In this document: one piece after another, positions 54,536 through 61,527 of the stretch
Numbering within the stretch: position 1 is the first letter of the stretch
How the letters are laid out: each line of letters begins with the position of its first letter
Source of the DNA: Tomocerus qinae
Taxonomy: Eukaryota; Arthropoda; Collembola; Entomobryomorpha; Tomoceridae
Direction: 5' to 3'
Length of the DNA stretch: 64,000 nucleotides
Assembly (NCBI GenBank): GCA_020055645.1
Contig: CM034546.1
Coordinates: 90,582,001 to 90,646,000, forward strand
Translations under genes and position numbers: made by a program
The notes under the pieces: generated by a model
What the model saw: the letters and a program-made list of their open reading frames with translations, nothing else
The model's database searches: none
Told to the model about the DNA's origin: nothing

Positions 54536-54997
54536 ATGTCAGGATACTACGGACACTATCTGTCATACACATATCCATATCCATATTACAGTCATCAAGT
54601 TAGTCAAAACATCCCTTGGGGATTACAAAACAGTCCCTCTAATGGCACTCGAGGCTTCCATTTGATGCAGCATGCACAAAATCTAACCCACGAAATGTTT
54701 CAAAGCGTAAATTCTTGTTCCTACATGATGCACGGCGGATCTGTTATGGCACAAAATGCCACAGAAACTGGAAAACGGTTTCAAGAGTTTAAAGGTTCAT
54801 TCGGCAACTTTAACAATGATGCTACAAAGTTCATGACATCCTATAAATATCCTGAGACCAAACCTAAACGCTGTGGCAGTGGCACCCAAGCAAAAGAGGG
54901 CATACAATTAGGCTATGGCAGTCCTGGTTGGGCAGACATTAGTCGAGATTTAGACAGAATTGATGACAGAACTCGCAATTTGGATTGCGGACGGTGA
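54536..54997 (+). CDS. Tyr-rich orphan protein
   Basis: This is an intronless 153-residue ORF from ATG (context AGCAAAATGTC) to TGA. I do not recognise it. The first about 22 residues are dominated by Tyr, Ser, Pro and His (MSGYYGHYLSYTYPYPYYSH). The middle is rich in Met, Gln, Asn and Ser and contains NLTHEMF and FKGSFGNFNNDATKFM. The C-terminal third is charged, with DISRDLDRIDDRTRN. There is no signal peptide or membrane segment, and four Cys are scattered without a zinc-finger pattern. Its 5' side abuts the CRE/CCAAT module. Its 3' side runs convergently into MRPS31, and a likely poly(A) signal (AATAAA, 55388-55393) lies just 30 bp from the MRPS31 stop. The absence of introns and of a known domain leaves some doubt that it is translated. 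Confidence 0.6.
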   Translation: MSGYYGHYLSYTYPYPYYSHQVSQNIPWGLQNSPSNGTRGFHLMQHAQNLTHEMFQSVNSCSYMMHGGSVMAQNATETGKRFQEFKGSFGNFNNDATKFMTSYKYPETKPKRCGSGTQAKEGIQLGYGSPGWADISRDLDRIDDRTRNLDCGR

Positions 54998-55297
54998 AGG
55001 AGCGAGACTTGAGTTGAGCAAAGGACAAAACATTTTTTACCGAGACAGGTTTGTAAAATTAAAACCATTAAGAACAGAGGATACTGTTAGAAAACAGACG
55101 ATTACCAAATTATCGTGTCATTGTACTACCAGCTTCATACTCCCCTTTTTTATATACAGCATATACAGTATTATATAAACTTTATGTACAGTTTTAAATA
55201 TATACAGGCAGAAACTTAAAAAAATTATCGTTCTCTACGAAATAATGAAATGTAAAATTCCAATTTTCAAATGTTTCAGAACATTGCATTACATTGT

Positions 55298-55393
55298 TTT
55301 ATTAATTGGTACTCATTTTTACATCCTTAACAAACAAAAATGTTCAATGCAAATGTGGACAAACTGTACGACAAAAGTTACTAGAACAATAAA
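55298..55393. terminator. Overlapping convergent poly(A) signals
   Basis: AATAAA at 55388-55393 (+) could end the orphan-gene transcript. TTTATT at 55298-55303 (AATAAA on the minus strand) could end MRPS31. If both are used, the two 3' UTRs overlap by about 90-100 bp. Confidence 0.45.
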
Positions 55394-55423
55394 AATTACT
55401 AAGTAAATAACTACAGTAGCATT

Positions 55424-57063
55424 CTATTTAATTTCTCCAGCTCCAACTTCCTTTATAATAGCAGCTTTAGATAAAAAATATTGGTGATACCACTCCAGAT
55501 GGTCTCGTTTTTCTGGAACAGTTAGCCATGGATTTTTACCCAAGGCAACGCAAACCAATTCCATAAAATGGCGAATTGGACCCTTTTTTGGGCACCAACT
55601 CTCTATCAAAGGTTCAAGAAATACGTGCTCATGGAAAGCAAACTGGGCTTCTTCATCCCTCCCTAAAATGTGTTTAACATTTAAGTTTACTCACCCATCT
55701 GTTATTTATACCCTTTATAGAATGGATATACTATTTATGATTTTCTGATTTTTTACTAACCTTGATCATTGTCGATCGGAAATTTCCACAGTTTCCCTTG
55801 TTCGGTTAATAAAATCATTTCTTCAAAGCCATTGGCTGGAGGATGAGTTACAGCTAATTTCAGTTCTCTTTGATGCAGACGATCCCAAGTAGACAATACA
55901 GGAACAGACTTAGGCGATTCCTTGGGCTGCGTACTAAATATTCCTAAAGGAGGATATCCAAATATATCAGAGCGAGGGTAGCCTTGTGACTCTGGTTTAC
56001 GTCTTTCTTTGGGGAAGCTGTCCCTTCGTCGGCTAGACCACTCCCCTCCACTTTTATCAAATTGGTGAGGCCGCCTCTGCTCCAGAATTTTCCTAACTCT
56101 TTCAGCACGACTTGTTTCCATCATTCCCTGAGATTGACTAGATTTCTCATCTGTAGATTTTTTTGTTCTATCAATCTTCATCCCGGCAAAGATATCACTG
56201 TTGGGAAATTTAAAAATTTAATAATCATTAAAAATATTTTTACATCTACCTGTGCATTTTGGAACTTAAACTTGGAACTACCATTATCATTCAGAATTTA
56301 GCAGTTAAGTGTTTAGTTTAGTCATTTTCCAAGAAATTGTTTTACATTACTTAACATTAATTACCTAAGATTAACTTTATTATTGTTTTGCGTCTTGAGT
56401 TTTTGAACCAGCTCCGATTCAACAATTTGAGGATCCCCAGGAATAGCTTCCGCGACATTTTTAACAGCTTTTAATAAACCTGGACCTGAAAGTTCCCATT
56501 TTTAACAGACTAGAGTCAAAGTGAAAATCACATCGATACACTAATACACGAAAGGTTTGCCCATTCATGTATTTATACATCACAAAAAAATGTTATGAAT
56601 ACTCAGGAGAAAATAAATTATATTTGAGATTACTGATGCTTTCTCCAGTTTCTTCACTGACGGAATTATTATCCTTATTGGAACGTTCATCTTTAGATTC
56701 CTTGAATTTATTCTTATCTATTGGTTTCGCCAGTTTATATTCCACAGTTTTCCCAATCTCTACAACAGGCTGTTTGGAAGTTTGGTCAGTTTCCTAAAAA
56801 TTGACAGATAGAAATAATAAAATGAGATATATACATGCATATACATAAAAACACATCAAAATAATATAAGAATACTATAACCGTATCATTACTTTGATAA
56901 TAGATTGCAACAGTGAATTTAATTTATTTTTTGCGGACGACTTTCTGTCTTCGCCGTCATCTCCACTTTTACCCCCTTTGTCGGATAGTAGCATTACCCC
57001 TAATGGTCTTTTCGTCGCTTGCAAACCGTGCAAACGAGATAATTTAAGTAAGCAGAGCGACAT
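55424..57063 (-). CDS. mrpS31: Mitochondrial ribosomal protein mS31 (MRPS31)
   Basis: This is a small-subunit protein of the mitochondrial ribosome, nuclear-encoded and metazoan-specific. On the minus strand the exons are 56893-57063, 56634-56793, 56365-56485, 55761-56197 and 55424-55662. All junctions are GT-AG and in frame, giving 375 residues against 395 in human. The N-terminus is Lys/Arg/Leu-rich (MSLCLLKLSRLHGLQATKR), fitting a matrix-targeting peptide. Lysine-rich, poorly conserved sequence follows. The diagnostic C-terminal part has NGFEEMILLTEQGKLWKFPI (273-292), FHEHVFLE (306-313), KKGPIRHFMELV (322-333), then KNPWLTV and HLEWYHQYF. These match the human protein closely in order and spacing. 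Exon 3 encodes SPGLLKAV...ESELVQKL, which corresponds to the SPELVAAA...SELLSQL part of human MRPS31. The gene is convergent with the orphan gene. Its upstream side holds the second CRE/CCAAT module, in promoter orientation but about 1.1 kb away. Confidence 0.95.
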
Positions 57064-57465
57064 TACGATACGCTTAAAGATAAAGAATTTGTTGTGGATC
57101 TGGATATATGAAGACTTATATTTTAACTAATTACTATAAATGTATTTTTGATTGTTGATCGGCAGCCTATATAAAGTTTTACCTCACTTTTCTTTAAATA
57201 GCTTAATTTTAATTATTTTTTTAAAACGCAAATTGCAAACTTGCAAAACTTTGTTGTAATAACTAAAAAAGTTTCGATTCCCTTTCAGCTAATCGGCTTC
57301 TCTTTCCCCTTAAACCTCATTTCATGTTTGACGCCAAAATAGCAACTAACCTTGGATTGGATTCTACCATTACACCATACATACATACCTTGCCTTTGTC
57401 TAGGTTTTAGACAAACCTTGCCTTGCCTGATAAAACTACTTAGTAATTATAATGTTTTCGATAAT
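57064..57465. other. 5' flank of MRPS31
   Basis: This is AT-rich DNA between the MRPS31 start codon and the first repeat element. It should contain the core promoter and 5' UTR of MRPS31. A short local repeat around CCTTGCCT (about 57390-57430) is the only pattern I noticed. Confidence 0.45.
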
Positions 57466-57974
57466 GTACCCATAGGGAAAAATTCTACTGCCGAGTACGA
57501 GTACTAAACGACTCTTATTTACTAGTATAATAGAACTAGTATTTATGGGACGTTGAGTCGTATTTTAGTACTAGTACTAATATACAAGTAGAAACTAATT
57601 TTAATTCACTAGGAAACAAAAGCAAAAAATGAACATCAATTTTGGAAAAAAATTCCAGGGGGGGAACCGATTTCCCGCCAACTTCCACCAAAGTCCCCAC
57701 CGCCTACCACCTAGCTACTTTACCAATCTAGTAGACAGGGGATACAAAGTTTAGTAATAAAACTCGTAATGTACTAAAATACGAGTGAAAACTAGTTGAT
57801 TAGAACTAGTTCTTTTATTCCTATAGTTACTAGTATTTTAGAACGTGTTCTAAAATACAAGTTGACATTTTTCCAAATGTTTGTTTATACTCGAATTCTC
57901 TAGTATTTTAGTACACCTGTACGAAAATACTCATAGAAACGTGTGCAATAGAACTTCATATTTCCTATGGGTAC
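57466..57974. mobile_element. About 509-bp MITE-like element with TAGTATTTTAGTAC-type internal repeats
   Basis: The left end GTACCCATAGGGAAA (57466-57480) and right end TTTCCTATGGGTAC (57961-57974) form an inverted repeat with a single 1-bp length difference. Inside, variants of CTAGTATTTTAGTAC and its complement recur at least four times in both orientations, near 57560-57590, 57765-57780, 57829-57862 and 57898-57914. The middle contains a short GC-richer patch (about 57655-57715). No coding frame is present. No target-site duplication was found. A non-autonomous DNA element is the best reading. Confidence 0.6.
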
Positions 57975-58186
57975 CCCAACCCCAACGCATACCTCTTATA
58001 ATTGAGTCCTTCCGAGCAAAAATGGCGGTTGGATTTTCAGAAAACAAATAAATAAATTGAAAATTTTTTTAGGGTCGATGCAAAAATTATGTAACCACAA
58101 ATTTATATATTTTGTGTATCTAAAGTATCTATGGAGCCGAGTTTCGAGGGGGATGAGAGACTCGAGTGTTTTGGGTTAACCCAAAG

Positions 58187-58428
58187 TGTTTACTCAAGGA
58201 AAATAGAATATAATATACTGAGAAGGAATGGTGTATTATTCGATTTATTGGGGGTTCGGAACAATTGAAAATGTGTGGAAAATTTACATGACTACAGCCG
58301 ATCCCTAATTCCCCCCACTTGGGGATCTCTATGTAAATAAGCCTTCGCCAATGACGTCATTGGCGAGCTTTTCCCACCCACTTTTCATTTTTTAATTTCC
58401 CCATAGGGATGTGCCGCGGGTTGGTGTT
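58187..58428 (-). repeat. CRE/CCAAT module, copy 2 (inverted relative to copy 1)
   Basis: This is the reverse-complement partner of 54238-54478. Reading on the minus strand, the blocks occur in the same order as in copy 1, from ACCAACCCG to the AT tract near ATATTATATTCTATTTTCC. It therefore points toward MRPS31, whose start codon is about 1.1 kb away, just as copy 1 points toward the orphan gene. It ends directly beside a separate foldback repeat (58437-58684). Confidence 0.8.
58346..58365. promoter_or_regulatory. Perfect 20-bp CRE/CCAAT palindrome (copy 2)
   Basis: The sequence CGCCAATGACGTCATTGGCG is its own reverse complement. It holds the CRE octamer TGACGTCA (58352-58359), with CCAAT boxes on either side that overlap it by one or two bases. 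The same core is kept in copy 1. Binding by CREB/ATF and NF-Y is inferred from the motifs only. Confidence 0.55.
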
Positions 58429-58436
58429 TACTATTG

Positions 58437-58684
58437 TTAATTTGGACTTTTGCTTTCTGGAGTGAGGAAAATTCGGCGGTTGTCCTGAAAAATCGACAAA
58501 TCCTACGGGACGTAAACAACCTCCTCCAAGATAAATGGGATTGCTACTATCAAGGTGCTTGAGTTTACATGGAGGCCCAACTCCCCTCTGTGGAAGAGGC
58601 GGTTTACGTCCCTTAGGATATATTGACTTTTTCAGAACAAACTCCAGATTTTCCTCACTTGAGAAGGCAAAAGTTCAAATTAAC
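58437..58684. repeat. Foldback repeat, about 93-bp arms
   Basis: The left arm 58437-58529 (GTTAATTTGGACTTTTGC to CCTCCTCCA) and right arm 58591-58684 (TGGAAGAGGCGG to GTTCAAATTAAC) are imperfect reverse complements around a loop of about 60 bp. Matching blocks include GAGGAAAAT, TCCTA.GGGACGTAAAC and CTTTTGC. A 73-codon open frame across it (58535-58756) is a by-product of the repeat. Confidence 0.65.
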
Positions 58685-59157
58685 ACTTTGGTTAACCACA
58701 TTTTAACCGGTATCAACGTTGCAACTCTAGGGACAAAAAACGTTTTAAAACTATAAATCTAAATAATGTGTTCTTTGTGTCACATATTGTTTGATTATGT
58801 TTACGGTTGAATACAGAAACGAGCATGACATGACCATAACCTAAAGCAAACAAAAATTGACAAAATGTCACCAGAGTTACAACCGGCCAAAAAATTGGTT
58901 TACTCCAAGGTGCTCCAACCGGGACATTCCCGCTAAGTTGGCATTTTCCTAAACAAGTCAATATCTATTTCCCAAATTGTTTAGCGTATTTATTAAATTT
59001 TAAAATTCTTGGCGTTTTAGAGCTTAGTAATTAGAATCTCGAATCTTTCGTTGTTTGACGTACATTGTAAATGTGACTTTTTGGGTTTTATATTTGACAT
59101 GCAATTATCATCTATTGTTTTATAACTGAGATTTTTAAAAGCTCTTTCATGTTAAGG

Positions 59158-59561
59158 GAAACGTCCATGGGCAACCGACAAATTATTCTGAATATCATAT
59201 TGTCTATTAACTTTTGTTGCAGAAAAATAATCAACTCAAAAACCAAAAGACCTACAAAAAAGTTTAAATAGGGAAAAAGATGCTCCATAGCCCACAGCAA
59301 TCGGCTCCGAAAAAATATTTTAAACTTTTTTTCTTTTAGTTGCGATTAAATGCCAAATTCCCTACGAAAACGTTTATTTCTCCAGATTGAACTAATATGT
59401 TTAAAATATTTTTCGGAGCCGAATGCTGTAAGGAGCATCTTTTTCCCTCTTTAAACTTTTTTGTAGGTCTATTGGTTTTTGAGTTGATTTTTTTTCTGCT
59501 AAAAGAGTTAAGAGGCAATATGATAGTCAGAAATAATTTGCTGGTTGCCCATGGACGTCCC
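59158..59561. repeat. Foldback repeat, about 165-bp arms
   Basis: The left arm 59158-59325 and right arm 59399-59561 are imperfect reverse complements around a loop of about 73 bp. Matching blocks are ACGTCCATGGGCAACC, CATATTG, AATCAACTCAAAAACCAA, GACCTACAAAAAAGTTTAAA, AAAAAGATGCTCC and GGCTCCGAAAAA. Some blocks differ by small indels. No coding capacity is apparent. It is probably a MITE or foldback element, nested within the segment bounded at 57978 and 60116. Confidence 0.7.
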
Positions 59562-60196
59562 ACGTAACTAACGATTACAAATGGTTATGATATTTGTGTT
59601 TTGGTTACCATTACCATTATTTTCAGGCTGATTACAACCTTTTCACAATTTGGCCTGTATGACGAAAAATTGTTTTAAGGAAAAGTTGTGTTAAAAAACT
59701 ATAAATTTAAGAGAAAGTTATTATCGGACCGACGCCCAATGATAGATTCAAATTAACTAAAACCTACGATCTGATTTAAAACTAAATTCATATATTATTA
59801 CACTATATAATACGGAGAAGCTTAGAAATTTAATCGCCACACCTCTATTGGAACCAAATTATCAATGCTGTTTGCGAATCATTTATTGCTTAAAACATAC
59901 ATACTTTATCAAATTCCAACATAACGAAACATAACATTACGAAATCAAATTTCGAAATTTTTATGTAACTACGTAATTTTTGCACACACCCGTGACAATA
60001 CTATTTAGGTTGCTAAGGATGTTTATGTTTTGAGAAAATCCAACCGCCCTTTTTGCTCGGAAGAACTCAATTATACTAAATTTAGCACATGAAGGTTGAA
60101 GGTATGCGTTGGGGTTAATATATAATGTCGAAAATATATAATAATATAATATATATCGAAAACATCAATAAAAATATTTTTATGGAAATGAATAGG
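59562..60196. other. AT-rich spacer between repeats
   Basis: No gene is visible. The stretch contains the right boundary of the 2.1-kb inverted-repeat segment (60027-60116) and an AT-only low-complexity run (about 60118-60160). Confidence 0.5.
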
Positions 60197-60626
60197 TTAG
60201 GTTATGTGGCAACTTGGAGGAAACGGAGGGAACAAGATCCCGCTGCCTAAATTCAGCCCAATAATGAATAGAAATTATACTTCCATTGGCTGGATTTAGG
60301 CAGCGGGTTATCGTTGCCTCCGTTGCCCCCTCCCCCGTTGCCCCACGTTTTGCCACTTAACCTATTACTTTAATATATTGTTCCTATTGCCTCCCGTCAC
60401 TATTTTTGCCTCTTTTTTGACCTAACCTAATAAAAAATAAACTGTTCTATTGTTAAAGCCTAACAAGCAAGTAATATCCTTATTTTTAATTAGGTTAGGT
60501 CAATAAAGAGGCAGAAATAGTAACGGGAAGCAAATGACAAATATAATAGGTTAAGTGGCTAAATTAGGGGCAACGGGGGCAATTGAGGCAACGATAACCC
60601 GCTGTCTAAATCTAGCCCTTCCATTT
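60197..60626. repeat. Three-armed nested inverted repeat
   Basis: The central arm 60282-60440 pairs with a right arm 60481-60626. Both carry CAGCGGGTTATCGTTGCCTC, GCCACTTAACCTATTA, CCTCTTT.TTGACCTAACCTAAT and T-rich ends. Part of the central arm also pairs with a shorter left arm, 60197-60266, which carries TGGCAAC, GGAACAAGATCCCGCTGCCTAAAT and TCAGCCC. This leaves two overlapping hairpin options. No ORF is present. The right edge lies 30 bp from the likely poly(A) signal of the prag01-like gene (TTTATT, 60657-60662). Confidence 0.7.
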
Positions 60627-60778
60627 TTGGAACTATATCACAGCACAATTGCAAATTTTATTTAGACTTTTTAAATAATTGCATGGATTATGGATGAGAA
60701 GCACAATAGCAAATCATATTATTATAATATAGATCACAAATTATCGGTGCGTAGGGTACAAAGTATACTAAGTCCTAG

Positions 60779-61114
60779 TTAGCATTTTTTCGGTGATGGA
60801 TCACAATCTTCGTCTTCATCAGATCCGTAACCACTGCCCAAAGGTGGAGGCTTGTTATTTAAGGTGACCAATCCTGAACGAAAGGTAACGAACATTGTCA
60901 AGAGGAAGAATGATGCGCCCATGACCAAATGTTTGGTGTATCTTCGATTTGAAGCAGCATAATTTGCTTCCCACGATCCTTCCGGTACAGGCAACTCCGA
61001 TAGATTTGGCTCTTGGTAAGGAACCTTCCGACCATAAGCCATCGAGCGCGTTTGAATTTTCATAGGAATCTGTAAACCTGATTTCAGAGTTCTTAAAACT
61101 GTTGCAAGAATCAT
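60779..61114 (-). CDS. Prag01-like small mitochondrial inner-membrane protein
   Basis: This is an intronless 111-residue ORF with ATG start and TAG stop. The N-terminus is basic and hydrophobic without acidic residues (MILATVLRTLKSGLQIPMK), like a mitochondrial presequence. The block LPVPEGSW (41-48), followed by ANYAASNRRYTKHLVMGASF, resembles the arthropod 'deltamethrin resistance protein prag01' domain, in which LPVPxGSW precedes a single membrane segment. Here the membrane segment is about 62-82. After it come a Pro-rich stretch and an acidic tail (SDEDEDCD). From what I recall, a Drosophila member of this family is associated with respiratory complex IV; I treat that as background, not as evidence here. 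A minus-strand AATAAA (60657-60662) lies about 120 bp past the stop. The family call is from memory of the motif and is moderately sure; the gene itself is well supported. Confidence 0.7.
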   Translation of the reverse strand: MILATVLRTLKSGLQIPMKIQTRSMAYGRKVPYQEPNLSELPVPEGSWEANYAASNRRYTKHLVMGASFFLLTMFVTFRSGLVTLNNKPPPLGSGYGSDEDEDCDPSPKKC

Positions 61115-61527
61115 TTTTCACATAAAATCAAGCCTGATGATGATGAATAAACTGAACACTGATGACTATTTTCTGAAGATATTGGAACTTGAATTGGTGA
61201 TTGGAATTCTACTTCTGATATCTAATCACAGTTATCTAACTATCTGACACTGGATGGACAAAGATCTATAATACAAAAGTAGAACTTCTGCAGACAAATG
61301 CATCACTATCATCAATCACTGTCCTAGCTCGCTGCTCTTAGAAACAGCGAAGAACTAAAAATGAGCCACAACGGATACGCGGTAAACTAATAATGTATCA
61401 ATTGAATCAAATCTGCCCAGTCTGCCTGTTCGTGGTTCAATTTTTTCTTTCCATCCCCTTCTGGTCGAACCGAGGAGTCGGAGGTCCGAAATAAGTAAAT
61501 TTGTAGTAGAGCTAAAGAAAACTAACA
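61115..61527. promoter_or_regulatory. Divergent intergenic region, probable bidirectional promoter
   Basis: The start codons of the prag01-like gene (-) and NUBP1 (+) are 413 bp apart head to head, with no ORF or repeat between them. Both genes act in mitochondrial or Fe-S biology, so a shared promoter is plausible. I see no strong TATA box, and the two transcription starts cannot be located by eye. Confidence 0.5.

Larger units (their letters stand above)
57978..60116. mobile_element. Inverted-repeat-bounded segment, about 2.1 kb, possible non-autonomous DNA element
   Basis: The left end (57978-58045) begins AACCCCAACGCATACCT, followed by AATTGAGTCCTTCCGAGCAAAAATGGCGGTTGGATTTTC. The right end (60027-60116) is its reverse complement, with an extra segment of about 20-25 bp. 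Between them lie CRE/CCAAT copy 2 and two foldback repeats, but no transposase-like ORF. It may be a transposon with long TIRs that received nested insertions, or an inverted duplication unrelated to transposition. No convincing target-site duplication was seen. Confidence 0.5.

Noticed and set aside
58535-58756. 73-codon plus-strand frame
   Set aside because: It lies across the foldback repeat at 58437-58684 and is explained by the repeat.
60855-61121. 88-codon minus-strand frame overlapping the prag01-like gene
   Set aside because: It is an alternative frame of a better supported gene that has the LPVPEGSW motif and a membrane segment.
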